Shown here piece after piece: positions 8,843-17,663 of a DNA stretch of 64,000 nucleotides. Origin of the DNA: Microbacterium sp. BH-3-3-3 (GTDB taxonomy: Bacteria > Actinomycetota > Actinomycetes > Actinomycetales > Microbacteriaceae); NCBI RefSeq assembly GCF_001792815.1, contig NZ_CP017674.1, positions 1,488,001-1,552,000 on the forward strand. Direction: 5' to 3'. The notes under the pieces are model-generated. The model saw nothing but the letters and a program-made list of their open reading frames with translations. It was not told the origin of the DNA and searched no databases. The stretch's first letter is position 1, and every line of letters starts with the position of its first letter. The position numbers were made by a program, and so were the translations under genes.

Positions 8843-11719
8843 ATGACCACCGACACGACCGCCGTCTTCGACTACTTCTCGCAGGTCGATCTGCCCACGC
8901 CCACGCTGTCCGACGACGAGGTGTGCCGTCTGTTCGCCGACGTCTTCGGCGTCGAGATCGACGTGCACGCCCTCGGCAGCCAGCAGGATCAGAACTTCCG
9001 CGTGTTCCCACGGGGCGAGAGCGATCCGCTGGGCGTGCTGAAGCTCAGCAACCCCGTCTTCAGCGCGGCCGAGATCGACATGCAGGACGCCGCGGCCGCC
9101 CTCGTAGCCGAGCGCAGCCCGCACGTGCGCATCCCCCGCATCGTCGAGGGTCCGCGCGGCGTCATGTCCGCCTGGTGGGAGTCGTCGCAGGGCCGCATCC
9201 ACGCCCGCGTGATCGAGAACATCTCGGGCCGTACCCTGAACGGCTCCGGGTACCTCTCCCCCACCGTCGTCGCGGCGCTGGGCGCGCTCTCGGGCGCCGT
9301 GAGCCTCTCGCTCGCCGACTTCACCCACCCCGCCAGCGGCCGGGTGCTGCAGTGGGACCTGCGGCACGCCGGTCGCGTCATCGACACGCTGCTCCCCCTC
9401 GAACCCGACACCGAGGTGCGGGGCGTCGTGCAGCGGGCCGCCGACGCCGCCCGTGCGGCGCTGGCCCCGGTGGCCGACGCCCTGCCGGTGCAGGCCGGGC
9501 ACTTCGACGTCACCGACGACAACGTGCTGCGCGCCGACGGCGCGGCCGTGCCCGACGCGGTCATCGACTTCGGCGACGTGTGCACGTCGTGGCGCGTGGG
9601 CGAGATCGCGACGACCGTGTCGTCGGTGCTGCACCACGACGGCGCCTCCCCCGAGTCGGCGCTCCCCGCCGTCCGCGCGTTCGACGCGCTGCGCGATCTC
9701 ACCGACGACGAGATCACCGCGCTCTGGCCGCTCGTCATCCTGCGCGGCGCCGTGCTCGTGCTCAGCGGCCGCGCCCAGGTGCGCCTCGACGACGAGAACG
9801 CCTACGCCACCGACGGACTCGACCGCGAGTTCCGCATCCTCGTGCAGGCGGCATCGGTCCCCCTCCCGGTGATCACCGCCGCGACGCGCGCCGGCCTAGG
9901 GCGCCCCGCGCTCGACGCGCGCGGCTGGACGGGGCGGACCCTGCTGCCCTTCGCCTCGCCGCGGGGGGAACTCGACGCCACGACCGAATCGCCCCTGAAC
10001 GACGCGGGAGCCTGGCTCGATCCGTCGGCGCTGGATGCCGCGGCCCTCGACGCCCTCGACGCCGGTGCCGCGATGGTCACCGTGCCCGCCGGGCGCGCTC
10101 AGCTCACCGGCACCGTCGCCCCCCTGCCGTCGACGACGGCGACCATCCCGACGGGCGTCACGCTCTGGCTCGCCGAGCCGACCCCGCTCGCCCCCGGTGA
10201 GATCACCGTCGACGGCGACACCCTCACCTGGACCTCGGGCGACGAGACGGTGATCGTCAGCGGCATGCCCGAGGGCTCGGCATCCGGGATCCTGCCCGCG
10301 CGCACCCGCCTCGTCGTCCGGCGTGCAGCCGACGGCGCCGTGCCGCCCGCGCGCGTCTCGCCCGCCCTCGCCGCGGCATGGCGGAACGTCGCCGGCGACC
10401 CCGGCGAGGCCCTCGGCATCCCCACCGCGATCCCGGCCGACGACGACGTGCTCGTTCGACGGCACGAAGTGCTCGCCGAGGTGCAGGAGCACTACTACTC
10501 CGCTCCCCCGCGCATCGAGCGCGGCTGGCGCGAACACCTCATCGACGTCGACGGACGCGTGTACCTCGACATGGTGAACAACGTCGCGTCGGTGGGCCAC
10601 GCCCACCCGCACGTCGTCGAAGCGGGCTCGCGGCAGATGCGCCTGCTCAACACCAACTCGCGCTTCCACTACCGCGCGATCACCGACTACGCCGACCGCC
10701 TGGCGGCGACGCTGCCCGACGGCTTCGACACGGTGTTCCTCGTCAACTCCGGCTCCGAGGCCACCGACCTCGCCCTCCGCCTCGCGATGGCGGCGACCGG
10801 CCGCCCCGACATCGTCGCGATGCGCGAGGCGTACCACGGCTGGACCTACGCCAGCGATGCCGTGTCGACCTCGGTCGCCGACAACCCCTTCGCCCTCGAC
10901 ACGCGCCCCGCGTGGGTGCACACCGTCGACGCGGCCAACTCGTACCGCGGCCGCCACCGGGGGACGGATGCCGAGAACTACGCCCCCGAGGCCGTCGCCG
11001 TCATCGACGAGCTCGCGGCATCCGGTCGCGCGCCCGCGGGATTCATCGCCGAGACGTACTTCGGCAACGCCGGCGGAGTGGCCCTGCCCGAGGGGTACCT
11101 CACCGACGTCTACACCGCGATCCGTCGCCACGGCGGCCTCGCGATCGCCGACGAGGTGCAGGTGGGCTTCGGCCGCCTGGGCGAGTGGTTCTGGGGCTTC
11201 CAGCAGCAGGGCGCCGTGCCCGACATCATCGCGGTGGCGAAGTCGATCGGCGGCGGGCACCCGCTCGGGGCGGTCATCACGCGCCGCGAGATCGCCGACC
11301 GCTACCGCACGCAGGGGTACTTCTTCTCGTCCACCGGCGGCTCCCCCGTCTCGTCGGCGATCGGCCTGGCCGTGCTCGACGTCATCGAGCGGGAAGGCCT
11401 GCAAGAGAACGCGCGCGTCGTCGGCGCACACCTCAAGGGCCGTCTCGAAGAACTCGCGCAGACGCACCCGATCATCGGCACCGTGCACGGCTCGGGGCTG
11501 TACCTGGGCGTGGAGTTCGTGCGGGACCGCGAGACCCTCGAGCCCGCCTCGGCCGAAACCGCCGCCATCTGCGATCGCCTGCTCGAGCTCGGCGTCATCA
11601 TGCAGCCCACCGGCGACTTCCAGAACGTCCTCAAGATCAAGCCGCCGCTGGTCATCACGCGCGCCTCGGTCGACGTCTTCGTCGACGCCCTGGATCGCGT
11701 GCTGACCACCGGTTTCTGA
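8843..11719 (+). CDS. Fused APH-type kinase and class III aminotransferase/phospholyase
   Basis: This 958-residue protein has three parts. Residues about 25-345 are an aminoglycoside/choline-kinase-like phosphotransferase with GHFDVTDDN (H220, catalytic D222, N227) and VIDFGD (D242, D245). Residues about 345-530 are a linker domain in which I see no M23 zinc motif. Residues about 530-958 are a class III PLP enzyme with VNSGSEATD, IADEVQVGFGRLG and the PLP lysine K800 in AVAKSIGGGHPLG. Bacterial fusions of this kind helped identify the human hydroxylysine kinase and the phospholyases acting on phosphohydroxylysine and phosphoethanolamine. It may phosphorylate an amino alcohol and then eliminate phosphate and ammonia. 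An aminotransferase role on putrescine is the alternative. GAGGAA precedes the ATG; the deiminase gene follows by 53 nt. Confidence 0.85.
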   Translation: MTTDTTAVFDYFSQVDLPTPTLSDDEVCRLFADVFGVEIDVHALGSQQDQNFRVFPRGESDPLGVLKLSNPVFSAAEIDMQDAAAALVAERSPHVRIPRIVEGPRGVMSAWWESSQGRIHARVIENISGRTLNGSGYLSPTVVAALGALSGAVSLSLADFTHPASGRVLQWDLRHAGRVIDTLLPLEPDTEVRGVVQRAADAARAALAPVADALPVQAGHFDVTDDNVLRADGAAVPDAVIDFGDVCTSWRVGEIATTVSSVLHHDGASPESALPAVRAFDALRDLTDDEITALWPLVILRGAVLVLSGRAQVRLDDENAYATDGLDREFRILVQAASVPLPVITAATRAGLGRPALDARGWTGRTLLPFASPRGELDATTESPLNDAGAWLDPSALDAAALDALDAGAAMVTVPAGRAQLTGTVAPLPSTTATIPTGVTLWLAEPTPLAPGEITVDGDTLTWTSGDETVIVSGMPEGSASGILPARTRLVVRRAADGAVPPARVSPALAAAWRNVAGDPGEALGIPTAIPADDDVLVRRHEVLAEVQEHYYSAPPRIERGWREHLIDVDGRVYLDMVNNVASVGHAHPHVVEAGSRQMRLLNTNSRFHYRAITDYADRLAATLPDGFDTVFLVNSGSEATDLALRLAMAATGRPDIVAMREAYHGWTYASDAVSTSVADNPFALDTRPAWVHTVDAANSYRGRHRGTDAENYAPEAVAVIDELAASGRAPAGFIAETYFGNAGGVALPEGYLTDVYTAIRRHGGLAIADEVQVGFGRLGEWFWGFQQQGAVPDIIAVAKSIGGGHPLGAVITRREIADRYRTQGYFFSSTGGSPVSSAIGLAVLDVIEREGLQENARVVGAHLKGRLEELAQTHPIIGTVHGSGLYLGVEFVRDRETLEPASAETAAICDRLLELGVIMQPTGDFQNVLKIKPPLVITRASVDVFVDALDRVLTTGF

Positions 11720-11772
11720 CCGATCCGTCCGCGCGACTCGTCCGACACGACCGACCGACCAAGGAGCACGAC

Positions 11773-12801
11773 ATGTGGCGCATGCCCGCAGAATCCGCCC
11801 CGCACGAGCGCACGTGGATGGCGTTCCCCCGCGAGGGCATCACGCTCGGCGAGGGCGCCGAGACGCGCGAAGAGGGCTACCGCGCCTGGACCGACGTCGC
11901 CCACGCCGTCGCCGAGTTCGAACCGGTGAGCATGGTCGTCGACCCCACCGAGATGGCCCGCGCCCGCCGCATGCTCGACTCGTCGATCGAGATCGTCGAG
12001 GCCCCGCTCGACGAATTCTGGATGCGCGACATCGGACCGACGTTCGTCGTCGACCCCGACCGCCCGGGGGTCCTCGGCGCCGTCGACTGGATCTTCAACG
12101 GGTGGGGCGCCCCCGACTGGGCCGAGTGGCAGACCTCGGCCGGCATCGCCCGCGTCGTCGCCGAGCATCTGAACGCCGAACGGATCGACTCGCTGCTCGT
12201 GGCCGAGGGCGGCGGACTGCACGTCGACGGCACCGGCACCGTGCTGCTCACCGAGACCGTGCAGCTCGACCCCCGCCGCAACCCCCACGCCGACCGCGCC
12301 CGCGTCGAGGCCGAGATGGCCCGCACCCTCGGAGCGACCGAGGCCATCTGGCTCTCGCGCGGCCTCACCCGCGACTACGACGACCTGGGCACCAACGGCC
12401 ACGTCGACATCGTCGCCACGTTCGCCTCGCCCGAGCACGTGCTGCTGCACGAGCAGACCGATGCCGCGCACCCCGACTTCGAGGTCTCACGCCTCATCCG
12501 CGCCGAGCTCGAGACCGCCTTCGCGCGACTCGGGCGCACGGTCGCGATCACCGGAGTGCCCGCGCCGACGACGCTGCGCGACGACCACGGGTGGGTCGAC
12601 TGGAGCTACATCAACCACCTCGTCACCAACGACGGCGTCGTGCTGTGCGGCTTCGGCGACGAGGCGGCCGACGCACGTGCCAGCGAGATCATGGCCGACG
12701 CGTACCCGGGACGGCGGGTGGTCACGGTCGACGCGCGTGCGATCTTCGCCCGCGGCGGCGGCATCCACTGCATCACCCAGCAGCAGCCGCGGGTGGGCTG
12801 A
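11773..12801 (+). CDS. aguA: Agmatine deiminase (porphyromonas-type PAD family)
   Basis: This 342-residue enzyme converts agmatine to N-carbamoylputrescine and ammonia. Family marks are the substrate-binding WMRDIGPT (83-90), EGGG from E145, the NGHVD motif with catalytic H210 and D212, and the nucleophile C333 in GGGIHCITQQQP. AAGGAG is well placed before the ATG at 11773. It is last in the amidase-fusion-deiminase operon. No nitrilase-type N-carbamoylputrescine amidohydrolase is present nearby, so the amidase upstream may fill that step. A related guanidino substrate cannot be ruled out. An unusual self-complementary C6-G7 run sits immediately after the stop codon (12802-12814). Confidence 0.85.
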   Translation: MWRMPAESAPHERTWMAFPREGITLGEGAETREEGYRAWTDVAHAVAEFEPVSMVVDPTEMARARRMLDSSIEIVEAPLDEFWMRDIGPTFVVDPDRPGVLGAVDWIFNGWGAPDWAEWQTSAGIARVVAEHLNAERIDSLLVAEGGGLHVDGTGTVLLTETVQLDPRRNPHADRARVEAEMARTLGATEAIWLSRGLTRDYDDLGTNGHVDIVATFASPEHVLLHEQTDAAHPDFEVSRLIRAELETAFARLGRTVAITGVPAPTTLRDDHGWVDWSYINHLVTNDGVVLCGFGDEAADARASEIMADAYPGRRVVTVDARAIFARGGGIHCITQQQPRVG

Positions 12802-12880
12802 CCCCCCGGGGGGGTGGGGCGCCGGTTCCGCGGCGAGCTCGACACGTCGCCGGGGTCACCGCGACGTCGCACAAGATGAC

Positions 12881-12914
12881 GAAGGCCCCGGATCCGTGAG
12901 GATTCGGGGCCTTC
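12881..12914 (-). terminator. Hairpin terminator after tRNA-Ser
   Basis: GAAGGCCCCG and CGGGGCCTTC form a long stem around a short imperfect loop, directly downstream (minus strand) of the tRNA-Ser 3' end. Confidence 0.75.
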
Positions 12915-12918
12915 GTGG

Positions 12919-13008
12919 TGGCGGTGACGGTGGGATTTGAACCCACGGTAGGGGTGAACCTACACAACATTTCGAGTGTTGCACCTTCGGCCGCTCGGAC
13001 ACGTCACC
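12919..13008 (-). tRNA. tRNA-Ser (anticodon CGA)
   Basis: The gene folds as a class II tRNA. The acceptor stem is GGTGACG/CGTCACC with discriminator G and an encoded CCA. The anticodon loop CTCGAAA in a CAACA/TGTTG stem gives CGA, reading UCG. There is a long variable arm and a TTCAAAT T-loop on a GTGGG/CCCAC stem. A second CCA follows directly in the DNA, so the primary transcript reads CCACCA before trimming. Confidence 0.95.
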
Positions 13009-13270
13009 GCCGAACAGCTTACGACACTCGACGGGATGCCGCGAATCCGAGCGGGTCGACGGGCCCTCGGCGTCGGCCGCGGGCCGAACTCATGAGAAAC
13101 CAGGCCGCCGACGCCCGCTACGGCGATGCGGTGCCCACCGCGCACCGCATCTCAGGACTTCGGCCCGGCCCGCGCCGCCACCGCCCGCACCGCCGAGCCC
13201 CCGGCATCCGTTCGTCCACCGTCGAAGCACCCCCCTGGAACCGGTTCGCGACCGCTGCCAGGATCGGAGC

Positions 13271-14224
13271 ATGAGCGTGATCGAGAACTCCAAGCTGACG
13301 GTCGTGGGCGCGGGAAGTGTGGGGGCGAGCGTGGCGTACGCGGCCCTCATCCGCGGATCGGCGCGGCACGTCGCGCTCTACGACATCGCCACCGAGAAGG
13401 TCGAGGCCGAGGTGCTCGACCTCGCCCACGGCACGCAGTTCACCGGCACCAGCGACATCACCGGCGGCAGCGACGTGTCGGTGGCCGAGGGGTCGCACGT
13501 CGTCGTCATCACGGCCGGCGCGAAGCAGAATCCGGGTCAGACCCGCACCGAGCTCGCCGCCACGAACGCCGGGATCATCCGCGAGATGATGCCGAAGCTG
13601 CTCGAGGTCGCACCGAACGCCGTCTACGTCATCGTCACGAACCCCTGCGACGTGCTCACGGTGCTCGCGCAGCAGGCGACCGGCCTGCCGACGCGACGCA
13701 TCTTCGCCTCGGGCACGGTGCTCGACACCTCGCGTCTGCGGTGGCAGCTCGCCCAGCGGGCGGGGGTCAGCACCGCGAGCGTGCACGCGTGGATCGTCGG
13801 CGAGCACGGCGACACCGAGTTCCCGTTGTGGTCGACCGCCACGATCGGATCCGTCCCCATCACCGAGTTCGAGCTGCCCGGAGGGGGCCGCTTCACCACG
13901 GAAGAGTTGGATGCCATCGCCGTCGACGTCCGCGATGCCGCGTACAAGGTCATCAAGGGCAAGGGGGCGACGAACTACGCGATCGGCTTGTCGAGCGCGC
14001 GCATCGTCGAGGCGATCCTGCGCGACGAGCACGCCATCCTCCCCGTGAGCACCGTGCTGCAGGACTTCCACGGCATCGACGGCATGGCCCTGTCGGTGCC
14101 GTCGATCGTCTCGGCCCGCGGCGCGGTGCCCCTCGCCGGCACGCCGTTCTCCGACGCCGAGCTCGGGCTTCTGCGCCGCTCGGCCGACGCGTTGACGACG
14201 GTGGCGGAGTCGCTGCGCGACTGA
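13271..14224 (+). CDS. ldh: L-lactate dehydrogenase
   Basis: This 317-residue NAD-dependent enzyme interconverts pyruvate and L-lactate in the cytoplasm. The Rossmann motif VGAGSVG is near residues 12-18. The substrate loop KQNPGQTR has Q86, which marks lactate rather than malate specificity (malate enzymes have Arg there), and R92. VTNPCDVLT, R155 and the catalytic H179 in GEHGDTE are all present. The ATG at 13271 has a modest GGA-rich ribosome site. It stands alone between tRNA-Ser and a repeat region, with full family length. Confidence 0.93.
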   Translation: MSVIENSKLTVVGAGSVGASVAYAALIRGSARHVALYDIATEKVEAEVLDLAHGTQFTGTSDITGGSDVSVAEGSHVVVITAGAKQNPGQTRTELAATNAGIIREMMPKLLEVAPNAVYVIVTNPCDVLTVLAQQATGLPTRRIFASGTVLDTSRLRWQLAQRAGVSTASVHAWIVGEHGDTEFPLWSTATIGSVPITEFELPGGGRFTTEELDAIAVDVRDAAYKVIKGKGATNYAIGLSSARIVEAILRDEHAILPVSTVLQDFHGIDGMALSVPSIVSARGAVPLAGTPFSDAELGLLRRSADALTTVAESLRD

Positions 14225-14287
14225 CGCGGGGCTCTGCGGGGCGGGGCCGGGCGCGGGGCGCCGGGTCCGGCGCGGCGCGGCGGTTCG

Positions 14288-14356
14288 CGCATAAACGCTA
14301 TCCCTGCGCATAAACGCTCTCTCACCGCGTTTACGCGCGGGAATGGCGTTTGTGCG
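14288..14356. repeat. Long hairpin repeat, copy 1 (CATAAACGC family)
   Basis: Two arms of about 30 nt (14288-14317 and 14327-14356) are imperfect reverse complements built from CATAAACGC and GCGTTTA units, with the loop TCTCTCACC. The element lies downstream of ldh in a 460-bp stretch without genes. Flanking G/C-rich sequence is also partly shared with copy 2, so the duplicated unit is larger than the hairpin. Confidence 0.8.
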
Positions 14357-14539
14357 TGGGGGCCGCCGGCAGCGGGGTACGGATGCCGCCCTGACCCAGC
14401 CCGCCGCCGCGCCCGGTCGGGCCACACCCGCCCCGGCCACACCGTCGCCCAGCCGAGCCCACGCCCCTCCCGGTCGCACCTCCGCCCGGTCGCACCCGGC
14501 CGCGCTACACCTCAAGCCCGGCGCGGCACGGTGACTCAC

Positions 14540-14607
14540 CCATAAACGCCGATCCTGCGCGTAAACGCTCTCTCACCGCGTTTATCCGCAGGAAGGGCGT
14601 TTATGCG
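14540..14607. repeat. Long hairpin repeat, copy 2 (CATAAACGC family)
   Basis: This second copy in the same orientation 252 nt further on has the same loop TCTCTCACC and the same arm units. Substitutions in one arm are partly matched in the other, which keeps the hairpin. It ends about 80 nt before radA. Confidence 0.8.
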
Positions 14608-14686
14608 CGAGCGGCCGCCCGACAGCAGATCCCGGATGCCGCGGCCCGGCGCCGGCGATGTCGGAGGCCCCGCGTAGCCTGATGCC

Positions 14687-16054
14687 ATGGCATCCCGACG
14701 TCCCGCTGCAGCCCCCGCTCCATACCGCTGCACCGAGTGCGGGTGGACGACGGTCAAGTGGGTCGGCCGGTGCGGGGAGTGCCAGTCGTGGGGCACCGTG
14801 GTCGAGGCCGCCGAGCAGACGGGCATCGTCCGATCGATCGCTCCGGTCGCTCCGGGCGCGGCCCGGATGGCGCGGCGCATCACCGAGATCGACACGCAAG
14901 ACGCCCCCCGGCGCACCAGCGGCGTCGGCGAGTTCGACCGCGTTCTGGGCGGCGGCATCGTTCCGGGTGCGGCGATCCTGCTCAGCGGAGAACCCGGCGT
15001 CGGTAAGTCGACGCTGCTGCTCGAGGTCGCCGCGCAAAGCGCCCGCGCGGGGCGCCGCGTGCTCTACGCCAGCGGTGAAGAATCCGCCGCCCAGGTGCGC
15101 CTGCGCGCCGAGCGCACCGGCGCGCTCCACGAAGAGCTGTTCCTCGCCGCCGAGACCGACCTGGCCACGATCCTCGGGCACATCGACCAAGTCGAGCCCG
15201 GCCTGCTCATCGTCGACTCGGTTCAGACGGTGTCCTCCTCACACAGCGACGGCGCCGCGGGTCAGCCGGCGCAGGTGCGCGAGGTCGCGTCGGCGCTCAT
15301 CCGTGTCGCGAAAGAACGCGGGCTGCCCATCATCCTCGTCGGCCACGTCACCAAAGACGGCTCGATCGCCGGACCCCGCATCCTCGAGCACCTCGTCGAC
15401 GTGGTCTGTCACTTCGAGGGCGACCGACAGACGTCGCTGCGCTTCGTGCGCGCGCTCAAGAACCGCTTCGGCCCCACCGACGAGGTCGGCTGCTTCGACA
15501 TGACCGGCACCGGCATCTCCGAGGTGTCCGACCCGAGCGCCCTGTTCCTCGGGCACGGCGAACCCGAGCCGGGCACGTGCGTCACCATCGCGATGGAGGG
15601 CCGCCGCGCCCTGCCCGTCGAGATCCAGGCACTCGCCGTGCGCCAGACGGCACCCAACCCGCGGCGCATCGTGAACGGCGTCGACTCGTCACGCGTGGCG
15701 ATGGTGCTCGCCGTGCTCGAGAGCCGCATGGGCCTCACCCTGTCCGACCGCGACGTGTATGTCTCGACCGTCGGCGGGGTGCGCCTGGTCGAGCCCGCGG
15801 CCGACCTCGCCATCGCCATCGCGGTGGCCAACGCCGTGAAGAACCGCAAGGTGTCGAAGCGCCTCGCCGCGATCGGCGAGTTGACTCTCACCGGCGAGAT
15901 CCGCAACGTCACGCAGGCCGCGCAACGGGCGTCCGAAGCCAAGCGCCTGGGCTATCACACGGTGCTCGACGCCTCGTCGCGCAAGCTCGCGCAGGCGCTC
16001 AACGAACTGCAGGTGCGCGGCATGCCGCGCGACGACAGCGAACCGGGGTTCTGA
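14687..16054 (+). CDS. radA: DNA repair protein RadA (Sms)
   Basis: This 455-residue RadA helicase-like ATPase promotes branch migration in recombination. A C4 zinc finger spans residues 15-32 (CTEC...CGEC), Walker A is GEPGVGKST (101-109), the RadA-specific KNRFG is at 258-262, and a Lon-like C-terminal domain follows from about 290. The ATG at 14687 has no near ribosome site. TAGCCT at 14675-14680 lies 6 nt upstream and fits a -10 box for a leaderless transcript. disA, often next to radA in actinobacteria, is not present here. Confidence 0.95.
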   Translation: MASRRPAAAPAPYRCTECGWTTVKWVGRCGECQSWGTVVEAAEQTGIVRSIAPVAPGAARMARRITEIDTQDAPRRTSGVGEFDRVLGGGIVPGAAILLSGEPGVGKSTLLLEVAAQSARAGRRVLYASGEESAAQVRLRAERTGALHEELFLAAETDLATILGHIDQVEPGLLIVDSVQTVSSSHSDGAAGQPAQVREVASALIRVAKERGLPIILVGHVTKDGSIAGPRILEHLVDVVCHFEGDRQTSLRFVRALKNRFGPTDEVGCFDMTGTGISEVSDPSALFLGHGEPEPGTCVTIAMEGRRALPVEIQALAVRQTAPNPRRIVNGVDSSRVAMVLAVLESRMGLTLSDRDVYVSTVGGVRLVEPAADLAIAIAVANAVKNRKVSKRLAAIGELTLTGEIRNVTQAAQRASEAKRLGYHTVLDASSRKLAQALNELQVRGMPRDDSEPGF

Positions 16055-16233
16055 GCCACACGGACCGACGCCGCGACGCCGCGGTCGAGGCGACGCGATC
16101 TCGACGCCGCGCTCAGGCGCCGCGGTCGAGGTCCCGCGACGGCAGGGTCACGCTGCGCTGAGCAGCGGACGGCCCGAACCGGGCCGGGTGAGGGCGTGAA
16201 AGATCCCCCGGAACGACAATCCCGCGTCGTCGA

Positions 16234-16344
16234 TCAGCGACCCGGAGGAGCGGCCCGCCGGCGGCGGTGCGGCGACGTCATGCCCAGAACCGCGGGGATG
16301 ACAAGTCCGGCGGCGCACACGGCACCGGCGATCAGGAACTCCAT
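16234..16344 (-). CDS. Possible 36-residue membrane peptide
   Basis: This short frame begins MEFLIAGAVCAAGLVIPAVL, a single hydrophobic helix, and ends in a basic Arg-rich tail, typical of small membrane proteins. A G-rich run precedes the ATG at 16344. It lies in a 370-bp gap between radA and the next gene, where nothing else is visible. No family is recognised and it could be a chance frame in G/C-rich DNA. Confidence 0.3.
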   Translation of the reverse strand: MEFLIAGAVCAAGLVIPAVLGMTSPHRRRRAAPPGR

Positions 16345-16425
16345 GCCCCCGAGTCTTGCACGCGTCCTTCACCCGCGCGAGTTCGATACTTCACCCTCGA
16401 GCGCGGGCTGGTCCGCGGTCGGGCC

Positions 16426-16836
16426 TCAGGCGTCGAGCGCGGCGATCAGATCGGCGGGCGACGCCTGGATCGGGTGCGGCCCCGCGATGTCGAGGAACAC
16501 CGAGGTGATGGCATCCTGGTGCGCTCCGAGGAACGCGCGCAGCCACTGCGGCGACTGCAGCGCCACGTGCGGCGGCAGCGTCTCGGGCTTGTGGGCGGCG
16601 TCGCTGAACAGCAGCAGCGCGATCTCGCCGGAGTCGGGGTCGCGGTACGTCCACACCTCGCCGACGTCGAGCGGGTTGTCGGGGTCTCCCGCGCTCATCA
16701 GCGGAACCACCGTCGGGCCGTGCCGCAGGGCGAAGGCGATCGCCGCCATGTCCTGGGTCTGCAACGCATCGGTCAGCGCGGTGTTCTTGAAGTCCACGGC
16801 GACCTTCTTCCCCTTGCGCTTCTTGCCTCCGGCCAT
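16426..16836 (-). CDS. Small conserved-type protein, SseB-like
   Basis: This is a 136-residue soluble protein with a lysine-rich start (MAGGKKRKGKK). A predicted alpha/beta fold follows, with segments such as PTVVPLMSAGDPD, VWTYRDPDSGEIALLLFSD and PADLIAALDA, which resemble SseB N-terminal-domain proteins. I do not recognise a catalytic motif. It stands alone between radA and the GntR operon. The family call is tentative and the function unknown. Confidence 0.65.
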   Translation of the reverse strand: MAGGKKRKGKKVAVDFKNTALTDALQTQDMAAIAFALRHGPTVVPLMSAGDPDNPLDVGEVWTYRDPDSGEIALLLFSDAAHKPETLPPHVALQSPQWLRAFLGAHQDAITSVFLDIAGPHPIQASPADLIAALDA

Positions 16837-16921
16837 CCTCCGAGCCTAACCGCGGCTCCGCGGCGACGCGTCGCAGAACCGCACCGCGCGGCCGGGCGAC
16901 TCGAGGCCGAAGCCCCGCTCG

Positions 16922-17638
16922 CTACGCCAGGAACCCGCGCAGCAAGGCCTCCGACCCGGCCAGGTGATCCCGCATCGCCGCGTGGGCGGCATCCGGTCTC
17001 CCGGCCAGGATCGCCGACACGATCGCCGCGTGCTGCGAGGTCGAGTGATCGATGTTGCGCGGCAGCAGGGGGAACGTGTCGAGCCAGGCGTTCACGCGCG
17101 CCCGGTTGTCGGCGACGAGGGGCACGAGTGAGGGGATGCCGGCGAACTCCGCGATCGTCAGGTGCAGCAGCGTGTCCAGGCGCCGGTAGTCCGCGCCGGA
17201 GGCCGTGGCCGCCGCCTCGTGCCGAGCCCAGAGCACATCGCGCTCGTCGGCCGACAGCGCGCGGCCCGCGGCGGCCCACGCCGCCCCGGTCTCGAGCACG
17301 CCGCGCAGCGAGATCACGTCGGCGAGCTCGGTCGGCGCCACCACCGCGGGCTCCGACGGACGCGGCACGGGGTCGATCACGAACGTGCCGCCGTAGCGTC
17401 CGCGCCGCGTCTCGAGCCACCCGGCGTCGGCCAGCTCGCGGATCGCCTCGCGCACGGTGTCGCGACTCACGCCGTACAGCGCGGCGAGCTCGCGCTCCGC
17501 CGGGAGGGACTCCCCGGGAGCGACCAGGCCGAGACGAACGGTCTGCACGATGCGCGCCGTGGTGTCTTCGAGCGCGTTGCCGCTGCGCACCGGCCGGTAC
17601 ACGGCTCGGCGCAGGTCGTCGAGCGGCGCGTCTGTCAC
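16922..17638 (-). CDS. GntR-family (FadR/FCD type) regulator
   Basis: This is a 238-residue regulator with an N-terminal winged helix (about 25-90: ESLPAERELAALYGVSRDTVREAIRELADAGWL) and a C-terminal FCD all-helical ligand domain (ISLRGVLETGAAWAAAG through DHLAGSEALL). It is the last gene of the ligase-hydrolase-aldehyde dehydrogenase-SDR operon, 25 nt after the SDR. That position is typical of a local regulator of the catabolic operon and the divergent permease. The effector is probably the amine or a gamma-glutamyl intermediate, but this is inferred from context alone. Confidence 0.85.
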   Translation of the reverse strand: MTDAPLDDLRRAVYRPVRSGNALEDTTARIVQTVRLGLVAPGESLPAERELAALYGVSRDTVREAIRELADAGWLETRRGRYGGTFVIDPVPRPSEPAVVAPTELADVISLRGVLETGAAWAAAGRALSADERDVLWARHEAAATASGADYRRLDTLLHLTIAEFAGIPSLVPLVADNRARVNAWLDTFPLLPRNIDHSTSQHAAIVSAILAGRPDAAHAAMRDHLAGSEALLRGFLA

Positions 17639-17663
17639 CGTCTCAGCCTGTCATGTCACCGGT

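Noticed and set aside
5353..8856. 1167-codon minus-strand open frame
   Set aside because: Only its last 225 codons (PAP2 gene) are coding; the rest is antisense or out of frame to the amidase and TetR genes.
8843..11719. Aminoglycoside resistance gene
   Set aside because: The phosphotransferase domain is fused to a class III PLP enzyme and lies in a catabolic operon, which points to metabolism.
12802..12814. Terminator made of the C6-G7 run after aguA
   Set aside because: The arms have no loop and no T tract; a hairpin would need to lose several pairs, so it is noted only as an unusual run.
14225..14686. CRISPR array or insertion sequence in the repeat region after ldh
   Set aside because: Only two hairpin copies, no regular spacers, no cas genes, no transposase and no target-site duplication.
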